From: an uncultured Bacilli bacterium
Lineage (GTDB): Bacteria > Bacillota_I > Bacilli_A > RF39 > UBA660
Assembly: GCA_949440065.1 (NCBI GenBank)
Contig: CASRZP010000072.1
Span: 1-6,393 of the forward strand
Length of the DNA stretch: 6,393 nucleotides
Direction of reading: 5' to 3'
In this document: positions 1-5,624 of the stretch, one piece after another
Numbering within the stretch: position 1 is the first letter of the stretch
How the letters are laid out: every line of letters begins with the position of its first letter
Position numbers and translations under genes: made by a program
The notes under the pieces: model-generated
Databases searched by the model: none
Told to the model about the DNA's origin: nothing
What the model saw: the letters and a program-made list of their open reading frames with translations, nothing else

Positions 1-621
1 GGAAATTATAAAGATCCAAGAGAATACATTAATGAATATGGTGTAGACGCGGTTCGTTATATCATTTTAAGAGAAGTACCCTTTGGAAATGATGGAAATT
101 TTACCGTGGAAGGAATGATTAATCGTATTAATGCCGATTTGGCAAATAATCTAGGAAATTTAGTAAATCGTACTTTAAGTATGCTAGATAAATACTTTGA
201 CGGAGTTATACAACAACCAAGTGAAGCTGAGGATATTGATCAAGGGTTAATTAAAATGGCACTAGACTTACCAAAACAAGTAGAAGAAAAAATGAATCAG
301 TTAAAAATAAGTGAAGCATTAAATGATATTTTTGATTTATTAAAAAGTGCCAATAAATATATTGATGATACTATGCCATGGGTATTAGCCAAAGATGAAA
401 ATAAAAAAAATAGATTAGGAACAGTATTATATAATTTGCTAGAAGTAATTCGCTTTGCCGCTGTGTTATTACAAGCATATTTGCCAGATACAGCAGAAAA
501 AATATTGATTCAGTTAAATACAAAAGAAAAAGATATTTCATCGTTAACGCAATTTGGTGGTTTAAAAGTCTTAGAAAAAATTAATGAACACACGCCACTA
601 TTTTTAAGAATTGAGAAATAA
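1..621 (+). CDS. metG: Methionyl-tRNA synthetase, C-terminal part (5' end outside window)
   Basis: Charges tRNA-Met with methionine in the cytoplasm. The reading frame is open from base 1, so the visible 206 residues are the C-terminal part of a truncated-by-window gene. The first residues contain EYGVDAVRYIILREVPFGND, typical of the end of the MetRS catalytic core just after the KMSKS loop region, followed by the helical anticodon-binding domain (NRINADLANNLGNLVNRT, then MPWVLAKD). The protein stops at TPLFLRIEK, where the anticodon-binding domain normally ends. It therefore lacks the extra C-terminal tRNA-binding (Trbp111-like) dimerisation domain found in Bacillus MetS. An internal ATG at 106 is not the start, because conserved MetRS sequence lies upstream of it. 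The stop codon is followed one base later by the tatD start, so the two genes are probably co-transcribed. Confidence 0.96.
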   Translation, partial: GNYKDPREYINEYGVDAVRYIILREVPFGNDGNFTVEGMINRINADLANNLGNLVNRTLSMLDKYFDGVIQQPSEAEDIDQGLIKMALDLPKQVEEKMNQLKISEALNDIFDLLKSANKYIDDTMPWVLAKDENKKNRLGTVLYNLLEVIRFAAVLLQAYLPDTAEKILIQLNTKEKDISSLTQFGGLKVLEKINEHTPLFLRIEK

Positions 622-622
622 G

Positions 623-1384
623 ATGATATTAATAGATACACATTGTCATATTGAACCTATAGAAGAATTAATAAAGGATAAGTTAAAAGAGGCAAAAGAA
701 AATCAAGTTGGCATAATAATTATTAGTTATTGTGAAAAAGAAGCGATAGAAAAATTTACGTTAATTCATCATACAATAGATGGCGTTTATTATACTTTAG
801 GATATCACCCTTCTGAGGCAAAGAAAATAAAGATGGAAGATTTTCTATTATTAGAAAAGATGCTATTGAAAAATAGTGTCATTGGGATAGGAGAAATCGG
901 ACTAGATTATCATTATGGTAAAGAAGATAAAAATTTACAAATAGATTTATTTAAAAAACAGTTAGCGTTAGCTGAAAAAAGAAAATTACCTGTAGTAATT
1001 CATTCAAGGGATGCAACACTAGATACAATAAATATATTAAAAGAATATCGGGTAAAAGGAATTATTCACTGCTTTTCAGGAAGTTTGGAAACGGCAAAAG
1101 AATATATAAAAATGGGCTTTTTTTTAGGAATTGGTGGTGTAGTAACCTTTTCTAATAGTAATTCAAAAGAAGTAGTGAAAGAAATACCTTTAACATCAAT
1201 TGTTTTAGAAACGGATAGTCCATATTTATCTCCAGTTCCCGTTCGAGGAAGTGAGAATTCTTCGAAAAATGTGTTAATCATTGCTAATTATATTGCTCAG
1301 TTAAAACAAGTGTCTATTGAACAATTGGCACGAGTAACAAATGATAATGTTCATCAAATATTTGACCATTGCATAAAAATATGA
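623..1384 (+). CDS. tatD: TatD family metal-dependent hydrolase (YabD-like DNase)
   Basis: A TIM-barrel metallohydrolase of the TatD family, 253 residues, close to the usual family length of about 255-260. Members are metal-dependent deoxyribonucleases of the cytoplasm. Metal ligands and motifs are all visible: DTHCH (His7, His9), GIGEIGLDYH (Glu91), VVIHSRDA (His127), IIHCFSG (His149) and LETDSPYLSP (Asp198). The usual RGKRNEP-type motif after the DSPYL signature is altered to RGSENSS. I chose the ATG at 623 because it gives MILIDTHCH, the standard TatD N-terminus; an in-frame TTG at 611 would overlap metG and has no ribosome-binding site. The neighbour order metG-tatD-3D protein matches Bacillus metS-yabD-yabE. 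A weak purine-rich stretch within the end of metG is the only possible ribosome-binding site, so translation may be coupled to metG. Confidence 0.95.
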   Translation: MILIDTHCHIEPIEELIKDKLKEAKENQVGIIIISYCEKEAIEKFTLIHHTIDGVYYTLGYHPSEAKKIKMEDFLLLEKMLLKNSVIGIGEIGLDYHYGKEDKNLQIDLFKKQLALAEKRKLPVVIHSRDATLDTINILKEYRVKGIIHCFSGSLETAKEYIKMGFFLGIGGVVTFSNSNSKEVVKEIPLTSIVLETDSPYLSPVPVRGSENSSKNVLIIANYIAQLKQVSIEQLARVTNDNVHQIFDHCIKI

Positions 1385-1413
1385 TACGATATTTTTATTG
1401 ATAAAGGTGAAAA

Positions 1414-2013
1414 ATGAAAAAATTAGTGAAAAGAATACTTGGATATTTTTCCTTTGTTTTATGTATTGAATTGATGATTTTAATAATTATTAGTGGAAAT
1501 AGACGATACTTGGTTACTACTGCAAATACTAACGTGGTAAAATCAATTGAAGCGATTCATATTGTGAATAAGTATGAGTCTATATTATTAGCTAAAGAAG
1601 AATCGCTTGAGATTCCTGTTTATGATAGTTTTGAAGACTTAGTAGCTAACGGAGCTAATGGTCCTGTTTCTTTCATAGGAACAATTACTGGTTATGGACC
1701 TGACTGTGAAGGTTGTGGAGGAAGGACAGGTTGTCCTCCTAGACAAGATGTAAGAAATGGAAATATTTATTATGATGATGTAGAATATGGAACGATTAGA
1801 ATCGTAGCAACAGATAAGCGTATCCCTTGTGGAAGTATTGTACGAATTTCTAATTATCGTTTTGCTGAGGAACCAATTATTGCTATTGCTTTAGATCGTG
1901 GAGGAGCAATTAATAATAAGACAATGGATTTGCTTTATCATTCAGAAGAAGAAACATTACCGATTGGTAGACAATGGGATATCAAATTTGACATTATACG
2001 TTGGGGATGGTAA
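1414..2013 (+). CDS. Membrane-anchored 3D-domain protein (short YabE-like probable cell-wall hydrolase)
   Basis: A 199-residue protein with a basic N-terminus and one hydrophobic segment (about residues 9-27), then an extracellular region. Residues 86-197 are a 3D domain, named for three conserved aspartates, seen here as VATDKRIPCGS (Asp134), IALDRGGAI (Asp161) and KTMDLLY (Asp172). This double-psi barrel fold is shared with MltA-type lytic transglycosylases and with resuscitation-promoting YabE/Rpf-like proteins, so a peptidoglycan-cleaving role is likely. It sits where yabE sits in Bacillus, but lacks the DUF348 and G5 repeats that make YabE over 400 residues long. The domain entrance has a cysteine cluster (Cys98, Cys101, Cys107), with Cys139 further on. 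The start is the ATG at 1414, preceded by AAGGTGA at close spacing. It probably belongs to the metG-tatD unit (29-base gap). Confidence 0.87.
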   Translation: MKKLVKRILGYFSFVLCIELMILIIISGNRRYLVTTANTNVVKSIEAIHIVNKYESILLAKEESLEIPVYDSFEDLVANGANGPVSFIGTITGYGPDCEGCGGRTGCPPRQDVRNGNIYYDDVEYGTIRIVATDKRIPCGSIVRISNYRFAEEPIIAIALDRGGAINNKTMDLLYHSEEETLPIGRQWDIKFDIIRWGW

Positions 2014-2030
2014 TATCCCTTTTCTTTTTT
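2003..2030 (+). terminator. Intrinsic terminator overlapping the stop of the 3D-domain gene
   Basis: A six-pair stem, GGGGAT (2003-2008) with ATCCCT (2015-2020, outer pair G-T), encloses a six-base loop that contains the gene's TAA stop. The T-rich run TTTTCTTTTTT follows immediately. It probably closes the metG-tatD-3D transcript and separates it from the fibre block. Confidence 0.75.
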
Positions 2031-2063
2031 ATTTGATTCTTGTAAAAAAAATGCGTTTGTTTC

Positions 2064-2092
2064 TTGAATAACAATTTTTATTATGTTAATAT
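2064..2092 (+). promoter_or_regulatory. Predicted sigma-A promoter of the first TasA-like gene
   Basis: TTGAAT (2064-2069) as the -35 is separated by 17 bases from TAATAT (2087-2092) as the -10, with an extended -10 TG at 2084-2085 (TG-T-TAATAT). It lies about 30 bases before the start codon of the gene at 2123 and after the terminator of the previous gene. Assigned by eye. Confidence 0.62.
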
Positions 2093-2122
2093 ATTAATAG
2101 AATATAGTAGGTGGAGGAAACG

Positions 2123-2791
2123 ATGAAAAGAGAAAATAATAATCATATTAAAAATTTGGTAATTTCTCTAGTTGGAATTTTTGTATTGATTGTCGTTGCT
2201 ATATGCACAAGTTATGCAGCATTTACATTTAGTAAAGCTGGAGATACAGTAAATACAATTATCACTGGTTCAATTATGTTTTCTTATAATGAAACAAGTA
2301 ATGGAATTGCTCTTGTTAATGCTCAACCAATGACTGATGCTGCTGGAAAAGCTTTAATTGAACAATCAACAGAAAATGGAATTAATCAGGGATATTTTGA
2401 TTTTAATGTTAGTGGAGAAATAAGAGGAAATAGAACTATTTCGTATGAAGTTTATGGACTAATGGATAGTGAAAGTACACTTGAACCTCAATATGTAAAA
2501 ATATATCTTACAGATGGCGAATTAACCGATGCACCCTTAGCTGGTTACGATGGTTCTACAGTCCCTGTTTATAATAGTTTACCTGTTGCTAGTAGTGATA
2601 CTAATGGAAAAAGATTATATTTAGGTAATTTTACCAATACTGATTCTGTTAAGAATTTCCGTCTTCGTATGTGGGTAGCAGATAATTACCAAGGTGATGT
2701 TCAAACATCGATTGATCCTGATACAGGAATTACTTCATCAGGAACGGTAAAAAAGAAATTTTCCATGACAGTAAATGTTAAGGGCGTTTAA
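2123..2791 (+). CDS. TasA/camelysin-like secreted fibre-type protein A (SipW-dependent signal)
   Basis: A 222-residue secreted protein. The N-terminus is basic and Asn-rich (MKRENNN), followed by a hydrophobic segment at about 12-28 and then TSYAAFTFSKAG. By analogy with Bacillus TasA (WA|AFND), cleavage is expected after Ala32, giving a mature protein that begins AFTFS (190 residues). The next stretch, NTIITGSIMFSYNE, parallels the ATFASGTLDL stretch near the start of mature TasA. The C-terminal half ends in FRLRMWVADN and KKKFSMTVNV, a pattern shared with the paralogue at 3002. The mature part has no cysteine. I chose the ATG at 2123 over an in-frame GTG at 2111, because GGAGG at 2113-2117 sits five bases before this ATG and would lie inside a gene begun at the GTG. 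It has its own promoter and terminator. It is probably a surface or matrix fibre subunit processed by the SipW-type peptidase at 3743; the fibre role is inferred. Confidence 0.8.
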   Translation: MKRENNNHIKNLVISLVGIFVLIVVAICTSYAAFTFSKAGDTVNTIITGSIMFSYNETSNGIALVNAQPMTDAAGKALIEQSTENGINQGYFDFNVSGEIRGNRTISYEVYGLMDSESTLEPQYVKIYLTDGELTDAPLAGYDGSTVPVYNSLPVASSDTNGKRLYLGNFTNTDSVKNFRLRMWVADNYQGDVQTSIDPDTGITSSGTVKKKFSMTVNVKGV

Positions 2792-2800
2792 AATAGAAAT

Positions 2801-2825
2801 GCTTTTCTAAAAGGAAAAGTTTTTT
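2801..2825 (+). terminator. Intrinsic terminator after TasA-like gene A
   Basis: Perfect six-pair stem CTTTTC (2802-2807) with GAAAAG (2814-2819), loop TAAAAG, then TTTTTT (2820-2825). It lies ten bases after the stop codon and separates the two TasA-like genes into different transcripts. The stem is A/T-rich, so some read-through is possible. Confidence 0.7.
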
Positions 2826-2881
2826 ATTGACACATTTTTACATTTTCAGGAATTACTTTATTTTGTTCATTTTCCTTTTAG
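2807..2881. repeat. 12-base inverted repeat in the intergenic region
   Basis: CTAAAAGGAAAA (2807-2818) is the exact reverse complement of TTTTCCTTTTAG (2870-2881), with 51 bases between. The left arm overlaps the terminator hairpin. The arms are A/T-rich, so chance is possible; they could instead pair in RNA or form a protein-binding pair. The rest of the 210-base gap (2792-3001) holds no plausible gene: it contains the terminator, long T-runs, and the promoter and ribosome-binding site of the next gene. Confidence 0.5.
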
Positions 2882-2945
2882 CACCTATTTTTTTCGATAT
2901 TTCTAAATTTTTGTAAAATATTGGGATAAATTAAAAAAAAACATA

Positions 2946-2974
2946 TTGCTTTTTTTTTATAGCTTTGATAATAT
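2946..2974 (+). promoter_or_regulatory. Predicted sigma-A promoter of the second TasA-like gene
   Basis: TTGCTT (2946-2951) is followed after 17 bases by TAATAT (2969-2974), with the extended -10 TG at 2966-2967 (TG-A-TAATAT). A T-run fills the start of the spacer, and a run of nine A residues lies just upstream, possibly acting as an UP element. Confidence 0.62.
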
Positions 2975-2983
2975 GGATATTGT

Positions 2984-2992
2984 AAAGGAGGT
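2984..2992 (+). promoter_or_regulatory. Near-perfect ribosome-binding site of TasA-like gene B
   Basis: AAAGGAGGT is the strongest Shine-Dalgarno match in the window and lies nine bases upstream of the ATG at 3002. It supports heavy translation of this gene compared with its neighbours. Confidence 0.85.
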
Positions 2993-3001
2993 TAGAAACA
3001 A

Positions 3002-3625
3002 ATGAATAATAATTCAAAACAAATCTTACTATCAGTTCTTGGAGTTGCCATTTTAGTTGTTGCAGTAGTAGGTGTATCATTTGCTGCTTTCACATTTAGT
3101 CAAGAAGGTGAAGTAGAAAACTACATTCAAACAGGAACAATTACAATGACTTACACAGAAGGTTCAACTGGAATTACTTTAACAGAAGCTCTACCTATGG
3201 CAGATGCTCAAGGTAAACTTTTATCAGGTGAAGGACAAAAATTTGATTTCTCAGTACAAGCAACATTGTCATCAGCAACAACAATCAACTATGAAATCAC
3301 AGCAATCAAACAAGCAATTACAGGTGAAGGAATTACTCAATTAAAAGATACCGATGTTAAATTGTATCTAGAAAAATCAGTAGGAGATACTGCTAACTAT
3401 GTTCAATCAATGGCTCCTGCAAACTTTACTCCAATTTCTACCGCTAGTGAAACTGGTTCACCAGTAGGATCAATGGTTCTTGAAAGCGGATCATTTACAA
3501 CAACAGGATCTACAATTCACAATTACCGTTTAAGAATGTGGATGGATCAAAATGCACAAGTTACTGGAACAACACAAAAATTTTCAGTAAAAGTAAATGT
3601 ATATGCTAAACAAGTAGTTGAATAA
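3002..3625 (+). CDS. TasA/camelysin-like secreted fibre-type protein B (probable major subunit)
   Basis: A 207-residue secreted protein, paralogous to the product at 2123. After MNNNSK comes a hydrophobic segment (about 8-25), then VSFAAFTFSQEG. Cleavage is predicted after Ala28, leaving a 179-residue mature protein starting AFTFS. Shared landmarks with paralogue A are TGTITMTYTEGSTGI near the mature N-terminus, LPMADAQGK, NYRLRMWMDQ near the end, and a final KFSVKVNVY strand. Mature sequence is rich in Thr, Ser and Ala and has no cysteine, like known TasA-type beta-rich subunits. It has its own promoter, the best ribosome-binding site in the window and a strong terminator. Serine is encoded by TCA in 14 of 19 cases, against 4 of 20 in paralogue A, as expected for a highly expressed gene. 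I infer it is the main fibre subunit, processed by the peptidase encoded just downstream. Confidence 0.82.
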   Translation: MNNNSKQILLSVLGVAILVVAVVGVSFAAFTFSQEGEVENYIQTGTITMTYTEGSTGITLTEALPMADAQGKLLSGEGQKFDFSVQATLSSATTINYEITAIKQAITGEGITQLKDTDVKLYLEKSVGDTANYVQSMAPANFTPISTASETGSPVGSMVLESGSFTTTGSTIHNYRLRMWMDQNAQVTGTTQKFSVKVNVYAKQVVE

Positions 3626-3629
3626 GATT

Positions 3630-3660
3630 AAAAAAGGACTTAATGATAAGTTCTTTTTTT
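3630..3660 (+). terminator. Strong intrinsic terminator after TasA-like gene B
   Basis: A twelve-pair stem, AAAAAAGGACTT (3630-3641) with AAGTTCTTTTTT (3648-3659, one G-T pair), encloses the loop AATGAT and merges into a T-run. It starts four bases after the stop codon and is the longest hairpin in the window. It isolates the fibre subunit transcript from the peptidase operon. Confidence 0.88.
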
Positions 3661-3677
3661 GTTTTCCTAAAAAGTTG

Positions 3678-3707
3678 TTGAAAATATTCTTGAATTTATG
3701 ATATTAT
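3678..3707 (+). promoter_or_regulatory. Predicted sigma-A promoter of the sipW-type operon
   Basis: TTGAAA (3678-3683, five of six to consensus) and TATTAT (3702-3707, five of six) are 18 bases apart, with extended -10 TG at 3699-3700. Transcription would begin near 3714, almost on top of the in-frame ATG at 3716. This supports the downstream ATG at 3743 as the true start. Confidence 0.65.
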
Positions 3708-3742
3708 GATAATATATGAGAATAATAAGACAGGTGAATGCT

Positions 3743-4402
3743 ATGAAGGTGGAAAAGTGGAAAGACGAAAATAAAAAAAGTGTTTTCAATAAAGAACTTT
3801 GGTGTAAGATTAAGAAAACGTTGCATTTTATTACATCTGTATTCATGTATGCAATTTTGGGAATTCTAGTAATTGCAGGAACAATGATGTTAATTTATTT
3901 TATTGATATTAAAATTAATGTGGCAAAAGGAACGTATACGGCACCAATTTATGGAGCATATGTCATTATTAGTGAAAGTATGGTTCCGACGATTCAGGTA
4001 CAAGATGCCATCATTATTAAAAGAGTTGAAGGTGAAGACATCAAAGTAGGAGATATTATTACTTTTACTGCTACTGATACACGATTTCCTGGGGTAACCA
4101 TTACCCATCGTGTTGTTGAAATTGTAAAAGATGAAAAGGGCAAATACTTATTTAGAACTAAAGGTGATCATAATAATACTGCTGATTTTACGTTAATTGA
4201 TGAAGATCATGTAAACGGCAAGGTTGTTTTAAAGATTCCTAAAATTGGTTACCTTCAATATTTTTTAACCCAGTCTTATGGGTGGATTATTGCGGTAGTA
4301 ATTCCTTGCTTGGGTATTGTCATCTATGATATTATGAAATTATGTAAAGTAATAAAAAATAACATTCAACCAAAAAAGAAGATTGTATCAAAGAAAGGAT
4401 AA
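3743..4402 (+). CDS. sipW: SipW-type (ER/archaeal-type) signal peptidase I
   Basis: A 219-residue membrane peptidase expected to cut the signal peptides of the TasA-like proteins on the outer face of the membrane. Two membrane segments flank the catalytic domain (about 33-54 and 180-198), followed by a basic cytoplasmic tail. The nucleophile is Ser79 in ISESMVPTI. The general base is His122 in THRVVEI, where ordinary bacterial SPase I has lysine; this Ser-His arrangement defines the ER-type peptidases that include Bacillus SipW. The GDHNNTAD box supplies Asp142 and Asp148. Position 78 is Glu, where SGSM is usual. I chose the ATG at 3743 because AGGTGA lies five bases before it, while the ATG at 3716 sits at the predicted transcription start. 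It is first in a tight operon with the genes at 4413, 4953 and 5624. The gene symbol indicates type, not proven orthology. Confidence 0.92.
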   Translation: MKVEKWKDENKKSVFNKELWCKIKKTLHFITSVFMYAILGILVIAGTMMLIYFIDIKINVAKGTYTAPIYGAYVIISESMVPTIQVQDAIIIKRVEGEDIKVGDIITFTATDTRFPGVTITHRVVEIVKDEKGKYLFRTKGDHNNTADFTLIDEDHVNGKVVLKIPKIGYLQYFLTQSYGWIIAVVIPCLGIVIYDIMKLCKVIKNNIQPKKKIVSKKG

Positions 4403-4412
4403 GAGATAAAAA

Positions 4413-4940
4413 ATGAAACAATGGATAAGTCCCATCATTGGTGGTGTAGTATTAATTGCCTTTATTGTTATTACGTCTATTGCTTGGTATCATTTCTTTG
4501 AAAAAGAAGAAGTTTTGTTAACGAATTTTCAAGTTTTTAGTAGCAGTAATAGCGAATCTATAACAAACCAAATTCCGATGAGTGATATCGTAGCAATAAA
4601 AGATTTAATGCCTTATGAGGTAACTGTTAAAAATAATGGAACTGGCTCTGGGAAATACAAAATGGTTTTAGAAGAACTTGGACCTTCTATAGTAGAGGAT
4701 GGCTGTAATGAAAATCAATTACTAGATAGAAGCCAATTGCGATATCAGATTGTATTAAACGGAGTAGAACTTGCTTTAGGGGAATTAAGTGAAAAAGAAG
4801 ATAATGTGCTAGATATAGAAAATTTAGCTCCAGGAGAAGAGAATGTATATCAAATTAGAATTTGGGTTGCAGAACGAGGCGAACAATCTAATTGGTGGAA
4901 TAAGCATTTTCATTATAAAATAAGAGTAAATTCTATATGA
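4413..4940 (+). CDS. Divergent TasA-like exported protein, possible anchor or minor subunit
   Basis: A 175-residue protein with a hydrophobic N-terminal segment (about 5-24) followed by TSIAWYHFFEKEEVLL. Its layout resembles the two major TasA-like proteins: signal, then a short acidic linker (compare AFTFSQEGEVENYI), an IPMSD motif (compare LPMAD), and a C-terminal YQIRIWVAE that matches the RLRMWV motif, followed by a final beta strand (FHYKIRVN). The middle, PYEVTVKNNGTGSGKYKMVLEE, reads as beta strands. A cut after Ala24 by the SipW-type peptidase is possible, but the AAF junction is missing, so it may stay membrane-anchored. It begins ten bases after the peptidase gene, with only a weak, distant AAAGGA as ribosome-binding site. 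By analogy with the Bacillus tapA-sipW-tasA operon it could be a fibre initiator or anchor; that role is inferred. It has one cysteine outside the signal. Confidence 0.72.
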   Translation: MKQWISPIIGGVVLIAFIVITSIAWYHFFEKEEVLLTNFQVFSSSNSESITNQIPMSDIVAIKDLMPYEVTVKNNGTGSGKYKMVLEELGPSIVEDGCNENQLLDRSQLRYQIVLNGVELALGELSEKEDNVLDIENLAPGEENVYQIRIWVAERGEQSNWWNKHFHYKIRVNSI

Positions 4941-4952
4941 GGAGGATAAAAT

Positions 4953-5624
4953 ATGAGGGAATTTATTAATCAATATATCAAATTAATTGCATCTGCATTA
5001 ACTGGATTAATTTTTGCTTATGCATCGTTTTACTTAATTTTAAATATTTACCATCAACAAGAAATTGCAAGAGTGATGAAAGTAGATGTGCAATCTTTGA
5101 GTAGTTATATTAGCATTCAAAAGAATTTAGACGAAGTCGCTGAAAATATTAAATTTACACCAAATACTTATAAGGGACCATATGATACAACAATGTTATT
5201 ATCTATGCAAGGGGCTATTTCCATATGTCGAAATTATATTATGAATGATACGTTTAAAGAATTAACAAATCATCAAGAAATTGGTATTGTCGATATAGAA
5301 AATTTTCGTTCATCTTTTCAAAATGAAGTAGTGAATAAATGTATGATTGAACAGTTATATTATTTCACCTCAGATCGTCCTATTTTAAAGGAAATTCGAC
5401 CATTTATTAAATCGAATATTCAGTTATTTATTGATTCTGATATGTATATAAAGCGTGATATCTTTAATAATAGTAGTTACTTCTTTAATTCAGATCATAC
5501 AGATAGTACTTATCGTAGTTCGGTAAAAGATGCTTTCGCTCATGTAATGAATCATTATAAATCTGCATCAGATTTTCTATTAGAAGTTTCAAGATGGTAT
5601 AAAGCACGGGTGGAGGAACGCTAA
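4953..5624 (+). CDS. Unrecognised single-pass membrane protein in the sipW-type operon
   Basis: I do not recognise this 223-residue protein. It has one membrane segment (about 11-32) after a short N-terminus containing Arg2 and Lys10, so the remaining 190 residues probably face outside. That part looks largely helical, is rich in Asn, Ser, Tyr and Phe, and has two cysteines (Cys92 and Cys130) that could form a disulphide. There is no catalytic motif or repeat that I can see. Translation should be efficient: GAGGAGG at 4939-4945 overlaps the stop of the gene before and lies seven bases from the ATG. It ends by sharing one base with the next start (TAATG). Its position between a TasA-like protein and a multi-pass membrane protein suggests a part in assembling, anchoring or sensing the fibres, but this is inference from context only. 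Confidence 0.8.
   Translation: MREFINQYIKLIASALTGLIFAYASFYLILNIYHQQEIARVMKVDVQSLSSYISIQKNLDEVAENIKFTPNTYKGPYDTTMLLSMQGAISICRNYIMNDTFKELTNHQEIGIVDIENFRSSFQNEVVNKCMIEQLYYFTSDRPILKEIRPFIKSNIQLFIDSDMYIKRDIFNNSSYFFNSDHTDSTYRSSVKDAFAHVMNHYKSASDFLLEVSRWYKARVEER

Noticed and set aside
611..622. TTG start giving a slightly longer TatD
   Set aside because: It overlaps metG, lacks a ribosome-binding site, and adds four residues before the standard MILIDTHCH start.
1066..1281. Antisense open frame within tatD
   Set aside because: It lies wholly inside a conserved coding region and has no recognisable protein features. The antisense frames at 3890-4108 and 5956-6204 were rejected for the same reason.
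2111..2122. GTG start for the first TasA-like gene
   Set aside because: The Shine-Dalgarno GGAGG at 2113-2117 lies within this extension and is well placed for the ATG at 2123.
2827..2858. TTGACA at 2827 as a working promoter
   Set aside because: No acceptable -10 lies 16-18 bases downstream; the nearest candidates need spacers of 19 bases or more.
2802..2881. Antiterminator switch formed by the 12-base inverted repeat
   Set aside because: The right arm is transcribed after the terminator T-run, so it cannot prevent termination at 2820-2825 in the usual way.
3716..3742. ATG at 3716 as start of the signal peptidase
   Set aside because: It coincides with the predicted transcription start and has no ribosome-binding site, while AGGTGA precedes the ATG at 3743.
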